Counted from the first letter of the stretch, positions 1-8,667 are shown. The stretch: 49,295 bases of DNA from Bacteroidales bacterium (GCA_028716265.1 JAQUQD010000016.1:1-49295); one strand, 5' to 3'. The notes: generated from the sequence alone by a model not told the origin. Numbers and translations: made by a program.

Positions 1-657
1 GTTCTCCTGATCACACCCATTGATCAGGAAGCCCCTAACGGAAGGATGATCCTTCCCCAGGTGATGGTGATCAGGGATGTGCTTGACAATGATTGTGTTA
101 ATATCGTATTGAAAGAAAACCAGGTTGAACAATTCTTTAAGACCTCGGCCTTAAGGCCTGCGCTGGCCATCACCGACAGTCAGGCGTTTCACAAGGTGAA
201 GGACCTGGTGCCGGAGGAAGTTCCACTGACAAGCTTCAGCATCGTGATGGCACGACAGCGGGGTAATTTCAGCAAATACCTGCAAGGTACTCCCCATCTG
301 GACCAACTCCGTGACGGAGACCGGGTGCTGATCCTGGAATCCTGCACGCATCAGGTGAATTGCGATGACATCGGTCGGTACAAGCTGCCCCTTTGGATTC
401 GCGAGTTTACGGGTAAAAATGTTGAGGTGGACGTTGTTGCAGGCTTTCATCCGATTCCATCGGACATCAGTGCTTATAGCCTGGTCATCCAGTGCGGTAG
501 CTGCATGGTGACACGCAAGCAGCTTCTGAACCGTCTGAAACCAGCCATTGATGCCGGTATATCGGTGAGCAACTACGGTCTCGCCATCGCTTACATGAAC
601 GGGATCTTCCAAAGGGCGACAGCTCCCTTCAGAGCAAATCAAGCATCCAATGGATGA
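1..657 (+). CDS. hydF: [FeFe]-hydrogenase H-cluster maturation GTPase HydF, C-terminal part (5' truncated by window edge)
   Basis: The reading frame is open from base 1, so the N-terminal GTPase domain lies outside the window and only the dimerisation and iron-sulfur domains are seen. HydF is the scaffold that carries the 2Fe subcluster made by HydE and HydG and hands it to apo-hydrogenase in the cytoplasm. The cluster-binding region is visible: a CTH motif, then about 48 residues later QCGSC, matching the family CxH...HCxxC pattern except that the His is Gln. The stretch ILPQVMVIRD early in the fragment is also typical of HydF. The stop codon overlaps the start of hydE by 8 bases, which indicates translational coupling in a maturation operon. 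HydG and the hydrogenase itself are not in view. The family call is firm. Confidence 0.93.
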   Translation, partial: VLLITPIDQEAPNGRMILPQVMVIRDVLDNDCVNIVLKENQVEQFFKTSALRPALAITDSQAFHKVKDLVPEEVPLTSFSIVMARQRGNFSKYLQGTPHLDQLRDGDRVLILESCTHQVNCDDIGRYKLPLWIREFTGKNVEVDVVAGFHPIPSDISAYSLVIQCGSCMVTRKQLLNRLKPAIDAGISVSNYGLAIAYMNGIFQRATAPFRANQASNG

Positions 658-1723
658 ACTACCGCTGCGTCACCCACTGGATCTGTACCAGATCACGCGA
701 TTGCTGTCGGTTGAATCGCCCCATGAAATAGAACAGGTCCTTGCCCGAGCCCGCACCGTTAAGAAGGAATGCATCGACAATAAGGTCTATATCAGAGGCC
801 TGATCGAGCTATCCAATATCTGCAGAAAGAACTGCCTGTACTGCGGCGTCAGGAGGGACAACCGGGGCGTGCGCCGGTACGACATCCCCGAAGCCGAAGT
901 GCTTGAAACGGTACAACATGCCATGGAGGAGGGGTATACTTCCCTTGTCATCCAGTCGGGAGAGCGGACCGACCAGGTTTTCATTCAGCATATCGATCGT
1001 CTGCTGAGAAAGATACAGGCACTATCCAATCATGGGATGGGGATCACGTTATCGTGCGGTGAGCAGAATCCCGAGACATACCGCCGCTGGGCCGACAGCG
1101 GCGCACACCGCTATCTGCTCCGGATCGAGACCACCAACCGCGATCTCTTCCGCAGGATCCATCCCTGCGACGGGAGCCACCTTTATGACAACCGCGTAAA
1201 GGCCCTGCAATGCCTGAAAGAAACCGGATACCAGGTTGGTACGGGAGTGATGATCGGTCTTCCAGGTCAGACCGTGGAGGACCTGGCAAAAGATCTGCTA
1301 TTTTTCAGGGATATCAATGTGGATATGGTGGGCATGGGCCCGTATATCGAACACGAAATGACGCCCCTCCATTCGGAGAAGGACCGCTTATGGTCAATGG
1401 AAAAACGGTTGGAAAAAAGTCTTCTGATGATCGCCGTATTAAGGCTTGTCATGAAAGACATCAACATTGCCGCTGCCACTGCTCTGGATGTACTGAGCCA
1501 TGAGGGAAGAACCATGGCGTTCCATGCAGGGGCCAACGTACTGATGCCCAATATCACACCGGCGCAATACCGTGAGGACTACCTGATCTATAAAGGTAAA
1601 CCTGTCCTCCAGGAAGCACACGACCTCATCAGCCGGATCAGCGCGGGCTTGCCCGCCGGAACACAGATCGACTTCACCAGGTGGGGCGACTCAAAAAATT
1701 ATGCACGCAGAATCTCCGGTTGA
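650..1723 (+). CDS. hydE: [FeFe]-hydrogenase maturation radical SAM enzyme HydE
   Basis: HydE is a cytoplasmic radical S-adenosylmethionine enzyme that works with HydG and HydF to build the diiron subcluster of [FeFe] hydrogenase. The 357-residue protein has the family's usual length. The radical-SAM cluster motif CxxxCxxC is at Cys58, Cys62 and Cys65 (CRKNCLYC), followed by a TIM-barrel-like region with SCGEQ and the GTGVMIGLPGQT loop expected in the biotin-synthase/HydE group. ATG at 650 is chosen because it gives the normal N-terminus ahead of the cluster motif and overlaps the hydF end by 8 bases. No extra C-terminal cysteine cluster is seen, which is allowed in the family. The pair with hydF indicates an H2-producing or H2-consuming anaerobe. 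Confidence 0.95.
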   Translation: MDELPLRHPLDLYQITRLLSVESPHEIEQVLARARTVKKECIDNKVYIRGLIELSNICRKNCLYCGVRRDNRGVRRYDIPEAEVLETVQHAMEEGYTSLVIQSGERTDQVFIQHIDRLLRKIQALSNHGMGITLSCGEQNPETYRRWADSGAHRYLLRIETTNRDLFRRIHPCDGSHLYDNRVKALQCLKETGYQVGTGVMIGLPGQTVEDLAKDLLFFRDINVDMVGMGPYIEHEMTPLHSEKDRLWSMEKRLEKSLLMIAVLRLVMKDINIAAATALDVLSHEGRTMAFHAGANVLMPNITPAQYREDYLIYKGKPVLQEAHDLISRISAGLPAGTQIDFTRWGDSKNYARRISG

Positions 1724-1790
1724 TCTACCGGCATTCCCTGCCCATTAACATATCTGTCCACTATCTGTGGTTTCAAGGCTTATTTCTGAT

Positions 1791-1798
1791 TAACTTTG
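1791..1798 (+). promoter_or_regulatory. Possible Bacteroidota -7 element (TAACTTTG)
   Basis: TAACTTTG matches the Bacteroidota -7 consensus TAnnTTTG exactly. A clear -33 TTTG is not seen at the usual distance; TTTC at 1771-1774 is the nearest candidate. It would drive either the small basic reading frame at 1823 or, with a long leader, the methyltransferase at 2032. The remainder of 1724-2031 shows no RNA gene or strong hairpin that I can recognise. Confidence 0.4.
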
Positions 1799-1822
1799 CG
1801 CAGATTATCAGGTATCCAACGC

Positions 1823-1984
1823 ATGAAAGGAATCGGTAACAGACAAAACAAAACACAGCCCGGCAAAAACAGGAAAGGTATCTTTGCAAGCCAGGTCAGG
1901 GGAAAAGGAAGCAGTCCGGCAGCCTATGCTTCCCAGGTTAAGCGCATTAGACCTTCCACAAAGCGAATCCAGGGCTCAAAATGA
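1823..1984 (+). CDS. Doubtful small basic protein (53 aa)
   Basis: An ATG at 1823 opens a 53-codon frame in the 308-base gap between hydE and the methyltransferase. The product would be strongly basic, rich in Lys, Arg, Gln and Ser, with no membrane segment, no cysteine and only weak hydrophobic content. It begins 25 bases after an exact TAnnTTTG promoter element, which is the main reason to record it. I recognise no family: it is not the small ribosomal proteins I would expect to recognise (THX, bL36, bL34). It may be a chance frame in a leader region. Confidence 0.2.
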   Translation: MKGIGNRQNKTQPGKNRKGIFASQVRGKGSSPAAYASQVKRIRPSTKRIQGSK

Positions 1985-2031
1985 GACTGGCAGAAAATTT
2001 CGGGTAATGTATCACGTAAATTGACCATGTT

Positions 2032-2793
2032 ATGAAACAATGGTACGAATCGCTATTTGAAAATTATGGCTTTCAATACGACCGGGAATTTTTCACACGA
2101 GGAACCCAGGGTGAATGTGATTTCATTGAAAAGGAGATACAGTCCGATAAAGTAACCAGGATCCTTGATATCGGTTGTGGCACGGGACGACACACCCTTG
2201 AACTGACCAGACGCGGTTATAGGGTAACCGGGGTGGACCTGTCGGAGTCGTTGCTTAACAGGGCCAGGGAAAAAGCCATGAAGGAAAATCTGATCATCGA
2301 ATTTCAGCGGCAGGATGCACGGGAACTGACTTTCTGCAACGAATTCGATTTGGTGATCATGCTTTGTGAGGGGGCTTTCCCACTGATGGAGACCGATGAG
2401 ATGAACTTTCGTATCCTTCAGAATGCAGCCAATGCTCTGAAAGATAGCGGGAAGTTGATTTTCACTACGTTAAATGGTCTTTTCCCCCTCTTCCATTCCT
2501 TAAAGGATTTTATGGATGCCACCAGAGAGGAAGGAAACGCAGTCGAAGAAAACATCACTTTTGACCTGATGACATTCCGCGATCACAGCACGTTACTTAT
2601 GAAGGATGATGCAGGGAATGAAAAGCAGCTGGATTGCAACGAGCGGTTTTATATCCCTTCGGAGATCACCTGGCTGCTGAAATCGCTGAATTTTAAGAAG
2701 GTTGACATTTTTGGCGCGAAATTGGGTGCGTTCAGCCGCTCTGACCGGTTGACGACAGAAGATTTTGAGATGCTGGTCGTAGCTGAAAAGTAA
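2032..2793 (+). CDS. Class I SAM-dependent methyltransferase
   Basis: This 253-residue cytoplasmic protein has the Rossmann methyltransferase fold. Motif I is ILDIGCGTG at about residues 44-52, followed by the acidic end of strand 2 (VTGVDLSESLL) and the FQRQDARELTF segment that normally contacts the adenine. The DLVIMLCEGAFPL stretch corresponds to motif IV. The C-terminal half carries a beta-rich insert (about 160-230) as in small-molecule methyltransferases. The substrate cannot be read from the sequence, and the neighbours (hydE upstream, a DUF4126 protein 28 bases downstream) do not define it. The start gives a family-like N-terminus (MKQWYESLFENYGFQYD). Confidence 0.85.
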   Translation: MKQWYESLFENYGFQYDREFFTRGTQGECDFIEKEIQSDKVTRILDIGCGTGRHTLELTRRGYRVTGVDLSESLLNRAREKAMKENLIIEFQRQDARELTFCNEFDLVIMLCEGAFPLMETDEMNFRILQNAANALKDSGKLIFTTLNGLFPLFHSLKDFMDATREEGNAVEENITFDLMTFRDHSTLLMKDDAGNEKQLDCNERFYIPSEITWLLKSLNFKKVDIFGAKLGAFSRSDRLTTEDFEMLVVAEK

Positions 2794-2821
2794 GATCAAT
2801 CTTTCAATAATTGTTCTCAAA

Positions 2822-3394
2822 ATGGAAAAAGAAGTCATCACTGCAGTTGCCCTTGGTGTGGGACTGGCTGCCAGTTGTGGATTCCGGGTTTTTGTACCCC
2901 TTCTGGTAGCAAGTATTGCCGCCCATGCAGGTGTATTCCCGCTGAATGAAAGTTTTCAGTGGCTTGCCAGCTGGCCGGCCATCATCAGTTTCGGGACAGC
3001 AACCGTCATCGAAATATTTGCCTATTACATTCCTTTCGTTGACAATCTGCTGGATACGATCACAACGCCCCTGGCCATCGGCGCAGGTACGTTGCTGGTG
3101 ACCTCCGTGCTGCCCATCGATCAGGAATTTCTGAAATGGATCACCGGATTGATCGTGGGAGGGGGAGCTGCAGCCACCATTCAGGGCGGAAGCGTGCTGA
3201 CAAGGCTAGCTTCTTCCAAACTGACTGCCGGTGCCGGGAATCCAGTCGTCGCCACTACTGAACATGCAGCTTCAATAGGCTCTTCTCTGCTGACCCTGGT
3301 GTCGTCCCTTCTCATCGCAGTCCTCTTCTTTTTACTGATTGTTTTCATCCTGGTCAAGTTTAGAAAGCGACTGATAAGGTCCCGGACAAATTAA
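2822..3394 (+). CDS. DUF4126 domain-containing integral membrane protein
   Basis: The 190-residue protein is very hydrophobic, with about five predicted membrane segments separated by short Gly/Ala-rich loops. The N-terminal pattern (AxGVGLAASCGFRVFVPLL) and the segment DNLLDTITTPLAIGAGTLL are characteristic of the DUF4126 family, which is widespread in Bacteroidota and cyanobacteria but has no assigned function. The C-terminus ends in a single hydrophobic helix followed by a basic tail (KFRKRLIRSR), which suggests a cytoplasmic C-terminus. It starts 28 bases after the methyltransferase stop and may be cotranscribed with it. Confidence 0.85.
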   Translation: MEKEVITAVALGVGLAASCGFRVFVPLLVASIAAHAGVFPLNESFQWLASWPAIISFGTATVIEIFAYYIPFVDNLLDTITTPLAIGAGTLLVTSVLPIDQEFLKWITGLIVGGGAAATIQGGSVLTRLASSKLTAGAGNPVVATTEHAASIGSSLLTLVSSLLIAVLFFLLIVFILVKFRKRLIRSRTN

Positions 3395-3431
3395 GCCAAC
3401 AGAGTTGCGGAAAGGAACGACGGGATCTTTA

Positions 3432-3584
3432 ACCCCTACGGGGTATTGAATCATTTCATGCCCATATGCTACAATACTTTACGCTCTACAGGCAAGTAGA
3501 TTGGATTCTTTCAAATACAGCGTAGTGGTTAAAGAATTGTAGATCAATGGGGAATTAACCAATGGTTTTATTCCCCGCAGGGGA
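3432..3584. repeat. Intergenic element bounded by two CCCC-N3-GGGG hairpins
   Basis: The 210-base gap between two convergent genes holds two short GC hairpins in an otherwise AT-rich stretch. The first is ACCCC-TAC-GGGGT (3432-3444), a perfect 5-bp stem. The second is TCCCC-GCA-GGGGA (3572-3584), which extends to TTAT/ATAA arms with one bulged T. They lie about 128 bases apart with no coding frame between them. A third hairpin of the same design is at 31908-31933. They may act as bidirectional transcription stops between convergent genes, or be the ends of a small noncoding repeat family. I cannot tell which. Confidence 0.45.
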
Positions 3585-3604
3585 TAAACATCAACTGTAC
3601 CCGT

Positions 3605-6202
3605 TCACCGGTATAGGTGCACGGTTCCCTGCAACGATCGTTTTTGGAGCCCCGTCAGGGTGATCTCATGAACATCGCAGATATAAAAATAGACCCCTTC
3701 GCTGCAATCCTGATCCGTATCCTTGTTCTTACCGTCCCAGTTGATCCTGGGATCGGTTGTTTCATAGACAACGGTTCCCCAGCGGTTAAAGATCTTCAGC
3801 TCGATACGTTCAACGGAAGTATAGGGGAAGGGGACCAGGTAATCATTGAATCCGTCGGCGTTGGGAGTGAACACATTGGGAATGGCATAGACGGAACAGC
3901 TGTCGATGCTGACGCAGATAACGTTGCTGAAGACACTCTGGTTCCCGATCGAATCGAGCGCAGTGATGGCATAGCAACCTGATATAGATGCCAGATTTTG
4001 ATGCAGATAGCTGGTATCCAGTGGACTGAACAGGGAATCCAGGATGATGAAATCCCCGTTCAATGTCGGAGTGAAATAAATATAATATCGTGTCACATCG
4101 TCCGCACAATAGTTATTCGGATTGGTCCATGTAAGGAGATTGGCAACCAGGTCGCAGTCAGTATCCACTGACAGGACGGGAGGGCAGGGGGCCACATTGT
4201 CCAGGGGCGATCCACAAGCCCTCTGGGATAAGTTGATGATGGGATCGATGATCCCGGGCGAAGAATAATGGCCGATACTTTTTACATAATAGCAGTAGGT
4301 CACACCATTGATCAGCCCGGTGTCAGCATAGAATCGTGTCAGGGAATGGCCAATCGAGTCATACTGCTGGATTGTTTCATTTAACCGGTAGATAATGTAT
4401 TTCTCGTTTTGCCAGGGGACATTTTCCGACCAGGTCAAATGGATGCTGTTGTCGGAAGGCTCACAACTGATATACACGGAAGAACTCAGCTGGGAAGAGC
4501 CGATCAGAAAGAAATTCCCGGGCTGGTCGTTGTACAGATCGATCACATAGCTGGAGGGTGTAATTTGCGTATTGATGCCGGAATGAATGAAGATGGTGTC
4601 GTTGAGATCATTGTAGGCACCTGCTTCATTCAGGCTGGATCCGTTCAGGTCGGGCGAATAACTGATCACATAGCGATAGGGGCCTGGTGCCTGGTTGATA
4701 TCGATTTCGGTTGGTTTTGACCATACCACCCGGTTTATGCCATCGGTAGTGCCCGTAATTTCCACACTGACATTGGTGATGATGGGCACATCTTTTTTCA
4801 GTGAGGCGCAGGCCTCATTAGAAGCATAGCTTTCCGCGCCGTCGGGGAAGACAGCAATCACAAGATAGCAGTACTGCAGTCCGTGGAGCAGTCCGTTTCC
4901 GCCACCGTCATCGGTGAAGGAGGTCAGGTCGCTTGAATTAAGCGAACCAATCAGCGCGTAACCCGTATATTCCGGTACGCCTGTTTCGCAGGGTCCGTGG
5001 ATAAAACCGGACGAGCCCAGCCTGCGGTATATTTTGTAACCCGAGGCGTTGGGGCAGATGCTTTTTTCCCAGTTCAGCTGGATGCTGTTGCCCAACGGGA
5101 AAGCTTCCAGGTTTTTTGGTGGGGGCCCGTTCACCGAGATGTTGGTGGTTTTGATGTCGACCAGTGATACGGGAAAGCCGTCGTCAATGGCCTTGAAGTA
5201 TACCGTATAGGGCCGTTTCTGTACATGGGAGCATTCAGGACTCCATATAAAGGGAGAAGAAACACGGCCGGCTGAATCTTCCGGTGTTTCAAAGAATGCG
5301 GGGTTGGATTCCAGGAGGAAAGGGCCGCCTGTGGCCGTCAGGGTGATCTTGTCGTTGTCCGCATCCGTTGCGACCACATTGAACCGGATGGTGGTCCCGG
5401 CCCTGACGCAGGTGTCGGTGATCACGTGGATTACCGGCGGGGTATTGTCGCAGGGTGCGATCTCGACCTGCATATCCCGTGTGATGGTGCTGATCAATAA
5501 GCCGTTTCTCCATTCTTCGATGATGAAGGCGAAATTGTATTCCCCCTGGAGTGTGGGAGAATCCCAAACAATATCACCGGTGACGGCATTGATGGTGAAG
5601 TCGCCAGGGAGATGGTCGGGATCGGCCACGTTGGGATACTCGTAACCGGGGATGAATGTGCCTGAGACTGTCTTGCACATGGTAAATTTATACGAAAGGC
5701 TGTCGCCGTCGGCATCGTAAGCTCCGGCGTTGTGGACGAAGGGGATACCCACGCATCCCTGGTCAACAGGCGGATTGAGCAGCACCGGGGAGTTGTTGGG
5801 CCCCAGGAATGGATTGATGACCAGCTTGGTCTCTATATAGAAAGGGACATTGACCGAATTGGGGATATTGATGATGCCGTAGTTGCGGTTGGGATCTTCC
5901 ATCGAAAGGATATAGGTGGAGGCGCCGCTGTAGGTATGTTGCCCGATGTACACGTTACGCCGGATATCGTTGGCAAGATCGATTTTTTCGACACGTTCCA
6001 GGATGCTTGACGTCCCATCCCCCCACAGGATCTCCAGTTCGGGCCGGTCGGCCGGGCTGGGTGCGAACGTGTAGGTGAGGATCTTCACTTCGTAGGTCAG
6101 GCCACTGATATGACGGTATGTTATCTCGCCTGCCCGTTCATGCGTGGCATAAGATACAATCGAAACAAGCGTCAGAAGCGCAATGACCAGGTATCGTACC
6201 AT
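3605..6202 (-). CDS. Secreted FN3/Ig-like protein with T9SS type B (gliding-motility-type) C-terminal sorting domain
   Basis: The 865-residue protein begins with a signal peptide (about 1-20, cleavage near SYA-THE). The N-terminal region HERAGEITYRHISG, with an LEILWGDGTSS segment, is typical of large Bacteroidota surface proteins. The middle has beta-rich domains: a cadherin/PKD-like part (VTGDIVWDSPTLQGEYNF), then FN3-like modules with IQLNWEKS and IHLTWSEN strands and SGYKIYRR turns. The last 90 residues (VFTPNADGFNDYLVPFP, then IFNRWGTVVYE, WDGKN, CSEGVYFY) are the CHU_C / gliding-motility-associated domain that routes cargo through the type IX system to the cell surface. No enzymatic motif is seen, so an adhesin or structural role is likely. 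It is monocistronic, with its own promoter at 6226-6233. Confidence 0.88.
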   Translation of the reverse strand: MVRYLVIALLTLVSIVSYATHERAGEITYRHISGLTYEVKILTYTFAPSPADRPELEILWGDGTSSILERVEKIDLANDIRRNVYIGQHTYSGASTYILSMEDPNRNYGIINIPNSVNVPFYIETKLVINPFLGPNNSPVLLNPPVDQGCVGIPFVHNAGAYDADGDSLSYKFTMCKTVSGTFIPGYEYPNVADPDHLPGDFTINAVTGDIVWDSPTLQGEYNFAFIIEEWRNGLLISTITRDMQVEIAPCDNTPPVIHVITDTCVRAGTTIRFNVVATDADNDKITLTATGGPFLLESNPAFFETPEDSAGRVSSPFIWSPECSHVQKRPYTVYFKAIDDGFPVSLVDIKTTNISVNGPPPKNLEAFPLGNSIQLNWEKSICPNASGYKIYRRLGSSGFIHGPCETGVPEYTGYALIGSLNSSDLTSFTDDGGGNGLLHGLQYCYLVIAVFPDGAESYASNEACASLKKDVPIITNVSVEITGTTDGINRVVWSKPTEIDINQAPGPYRYVISYSPDLNGSSLNEAGAYNDLNDTIFIHSGINTQITPSSYVIDLYNDQPGNFFLIGSSQLSSSVYISCEPSDNSIHLTWSENVPWQNEKYIIYRLNETIQQYDSIGHSLTRFYADTGLINGVTYCYYVKSIGHYSSPGIIDPIINLSQRACGSPLDNVAPCPPVLSVDTDCDLVANLLTWTNPNNYCADDVTRYYIYFTPTLNGDFIILDSLFSPLDTSYLHQNLASISGCYAITALDSIGNQSVFSNVICVSIDSCSVYAIPNVFTPNADGFNDYLVPFPYTSVERIELKIFNRWGTVVYETTDPRINWDGKNKDTDQDCSEGVYFYICDVHEITLTGLQKRSLQGTVHLYR

Positions 6203-6225
6203 TAAAAATCTAAATGGGGTTCAGA

Positions 6226-6233
6226 CAAAAGTA
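6226..6233 (-). promoter_or_regulatory. Candidate -7 element (TACTTTTG on minus strand)
   Basis: On the minus strand the bases read TACTTTTG, an exact TAnnTTTG match 24 bases before the start codon of the type IX secreted protein. A -33 TTTG at the usual spacing is not clear; the nearest, at 6261-6264, is 27 bases away. Confidence 0.5.
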
Positions 6234-6293
6234 CAAAAATCTTGCCTGAATATGATTTTTCAAATAAGGGAACGGTGAAAAGGGGCTTTTTAT

Positions 6294-6301
6294 TAATTTT
6301 G
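6294..6301 (+). promoter_or_regulatory. Candidate -7 element (TAATTTTG) for rel/spoT
   Basis: TAATTTTG matches TAnnTTTG exactly and sits 38 bases before the rel start codon, inside a 137-base divergent spacer. It would give a short leader. The -33 motif is not obvious. Confidence 0.5.
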
Positions 6302-6339
6302 GTATCATCGGGGATGGTTTAATCTTCCGGTGTCGATCC

Positions 6340-8598
6340 ATGTTCCAGGTAGATTATACAACAGAGAAAAAGGAGATTCTGAGGCGGTACAGGCAGCTGC
6401 TGGCTGCTTACCGGCCCGGACAGGGGAAAAAGGATACGCGCCTCATCCAGAAGGCTTTCCGCTACGCCCTGGAGGCTCATAAGGACATGCGGCGGAAAAC
6501 GGGCGAGCCGTACATCTATCATCCCCTGGAGGTTGCGCGCATTGTTACAGGAGAGATCGGCCTTGGGGAAACATCTGTCGTTTGCGCACTGCTTCATGAC
6601 GTTGTGGAGGACACGGATCATACTCTGGCCGATATGGAACGCGTGTTCGGACACGAAATTTCACGGATCATCGACGGACTGACGAAGATCACAGGGATCT
6701 TTGATTCGAAAACTGACGCTCTCACCTATTCAGCACAGGCAGAGACCTTTAAGAAAATGCTGCTGACCCTCTCCGACGATGTCCGGGTCATCCTCATCAA
6801 AATTGCCGACAGGCTGCACAACATGCGCACTCTGGATGCCATGCCGCAGGAAAAACAGCTTAAGGTCGCCTCAGAAACCGTTTACTGGTTTGCTCCCCTG
6901 GCGCACCGGCTCGGATTGTACTCGATCAAGAGCGAGCTCGAAGACCTTGCCCTGAAGTACACCGAACCCGAAATATTCAGAAACATCAATGAAAAGATCG
7001 TTGAATCGGAAAAGGACCGGAAGAGGTTCATCGCTCACTTCATCTATCCCATAAAAAAGACCCTCCGCGAACAGAATTTCAACTTCGAGATCGCCGGCAG
7101 ACTCAAGTCGGTGTATTCGATATGGAAAAAAATGAAACTGAAGGAAATCCCGTTTGAGGAGGTGTATGATCTTTTTGCCATCCGGATCATCATCGATTCT
7201 GAACCGGAATCGGAGAAAATCGACTGCTGGAAAGTATATACGATTGTCACCAACCATTATCCGCCTCTTCAGAACCGGGTACGCGACTGGGTGTCAACAC
7301 CCAAGCCTAACGGCTATGAGTCTCTTCATACCACAGTGATGAGTGATTCCGGCAAATGGGTGGAGGTACAGATACGATCCAAACGGATGAACGAAATTGC
7401 AGAAAAGGGATACGCTGCTCACTGGAAGTACAAGAGCAACACTTCCCTGACTTCCGGATTGGAGAGCTGGCTCAGCAAGATCACAGAGATACTCAAATCG
7501 CCCGAACTGAATACGCTGGACTTTCTGGAGAACTTCAAGATGGACCTTTTTTCGGATGAGATCTACGTATTCACCCCCAAAGGTCATCTGCGCTCCCTTC
7601 CAGCCCGGTCGACAGCCATCGATTTTGCTTACCTGATCCACAGCGAGCTGGGGCACCACTGCATCGGCGCAAAAGTCAACCACAAGCTGGTGGCGTTGAA
7701 TTATGAGCTGAAGAACGGCGACCAGATCGAGATACTTGCCTCCAGGAAACAGCGACCTAAGGAAGAATGGCTTGATTTTGTGGTGACCGCCAAGGCTAGC
7801 TCGAACATCAAGGAAGCACTCAAAGAAGAACGGAAGAAATTTGGTGACAAGGGAAAGCAAATGCTGCAGGAGTACTTCCGCCAGTTGCACCTGGAAATGA
7901 GCAACACCAACATACTCCGGCTTCAGAAGTACTTTAGCCTGGCCAGTACGGTCGACCTGTATTTCAAGGTTGCCAACAAAGAGATTGGCCTGAAGGACCT
8001 CAGGGATTGTTGCCAGCCCAGTGAACGACCGGGCCTGCTGGGGATCATCACACGGCCCTTCACCAAACCGAAAAACCACGAAACTACATTGATGCCGGAA
8101 ACCTTGTCCGAACAGGTCAGCAAGCAGCCGGAACTGTTCGTGATCAATCCGGGCCAGGAGAACATCTCCTACAGGATTGCCACCTGTTGCAATCCCATTC
8201 CCGGCGATGACATTGTCGGATTTATCACCGAGGGCCCCCGGATCGATGTGCACCGCACCAACTGCCCCAGGGCCGTGCAGTTCATGACCACTTACGGCCA
8301 CCGCATCGTCAAGGCCAAGTGGAAGTCGCACGAATCCATCGGATTCCTGACCGGTATGAAGATCACCGCACTGGATAAGAAGGGACTCATCAAAGAGATC
8401 AGCGAGATCATCTCCGACCACCTGGACCTGAACATGCGCTCCTTCCACCTGGAAAGCCACGAGGGCGTCATCCAGTGCATGATCATGCTCTATGTGCATA
8501 ACTCCCACAACCTGAACCAGTTGATCGCCGAACTGAAGGCACTTGAATTCGTTAAAAAAGTCACCCGTATCAACCGGCTGGACGAAAAAGAGGAATAG
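6340..8598 (+). CDS. spoT: Bifunctional (p)ppGpp synthetase/hydrolase (RelA/SpoT family)
   Basis: This 752-residue cytoplasmic enzyme makes and degrades the stringent-response alarmone (p)ppGpp. The N-terminal HD hydrolase domain is intact: His61 in YIYHP, His86-Asp87 in HDVVEDTD, and the DRLHNMRTLD segment. The synthetase domain follows (about 230-380) with GRLKSVYSIWKKM, the YDLFAIRI strand and PNGYESLHTTV. Then come the TGS domain (about 400-465, EIYVFTPKGHLRSLP), a helical/zinc-finger-like region with CCNPIPGDDIVGF, and a C-terminal ACT domain. Both catalytic domains look complete, so this should be a Rel-type bifunctional enzyme. The Fur-family gene and purA follow on the same strand with spacers of 69 and 8 bases. 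Confidence 0.95.
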   Translation: MFQVDYTTEKKEILRRYRQLLAAYRPGQGKKDTRLIQKAFRYALEAHKDMRRKTGEPYIYHPLEVARIVTGEIGLGETSVVCALLHDVVEDTDHTLADMERVFGHEISRIIDGLTKITGIFDSKTDALTYSAQAETFKKMLLTLSDDVRVILIKIADRLHNMRTLDAMPQEKQLKVASETVYWFAPLAHRLGLYSIKSELEDLALKYTEPEIFRNINEKIVESEKDRKRFIAHFIYPIKKTLREQNFNFEIAGRLKSVYSIWKKMKLKEIPFEEVYDLFAIRIIIDSEPESEKIDCWKVYTIVTNHYPPLQNRVRDWVSTPKPNGYESLHTTVMSDSGKWVEVQIRSKRMNEIAEKGYAAHWKYKSNTSLTSGLESWLSKITEILKSPELNTLDFLENFKMDLFSDEIYVFTPKGHLRSLPARSTAIDFAYLIHSELGHHCIGAKVNHKLVALNYELKNGDQIEILASRKQRPKEEWLDFVVTAKASSNIKEALKEERKKFGDKGKQMLQEYFRQLHLEMSNTNILRLQKYFSLASTVDLYFKVANKEIGLKDLRDCCQPSERPGLLGIITRPFTKPKNHETTLMPETLSEQVSKQPELFVINPGQENISYRIATCCNPIPGDDIVGFITEGPRIDVHRTNCPRAVQFMTTYGHRIVKAKWKSHESIGFLTGMKITALDKKGLIKEISEIISDHLDLNMRSFHLESHEGVIQCMIMLYVHNSHNLNQLIAELKALEFVKKVTRINRLDEKEE

Positions 8599-8605
8599 TA
8601 TCTAT

Positions 8606-8622
8606 ATTTATTTAAACTAAAT
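8606..8622. promoter_or_regulatory. Operator-like 17-bp palindrome upstream of the Fur-family gene
   Basis: ATTTATTTAAACTAAAT reads almost the same on both strands: around the central A all pairs match except one T/C pair. It lies in the 69-base spacer ahead of the Fur-family gene. It is AT-rich and of the size and symmetry expected for a Fur/PerR-type box, so autoregulation is plausible. A near-consensus -7 element, TATCTTAG, follows at 8643-8650, which would place the palindrome about 20-37 bases upstream of it, overlapping the -33 region. Confidence 0.4.
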
Positions 8623-8667
8623 AGTAATAAAAGAAATTTCATTATCTTAGCCCAAATTTATTGTGTT

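Noticed and set aside
7294-8508. A 404-codon minus-strand open frame inside rel/spoT
   Set aside because: It is antisense to a complete, motif-rich RelA/SpoT gene and its translation shows no family, signal or fold; a by-product of codon bias in the real gene.
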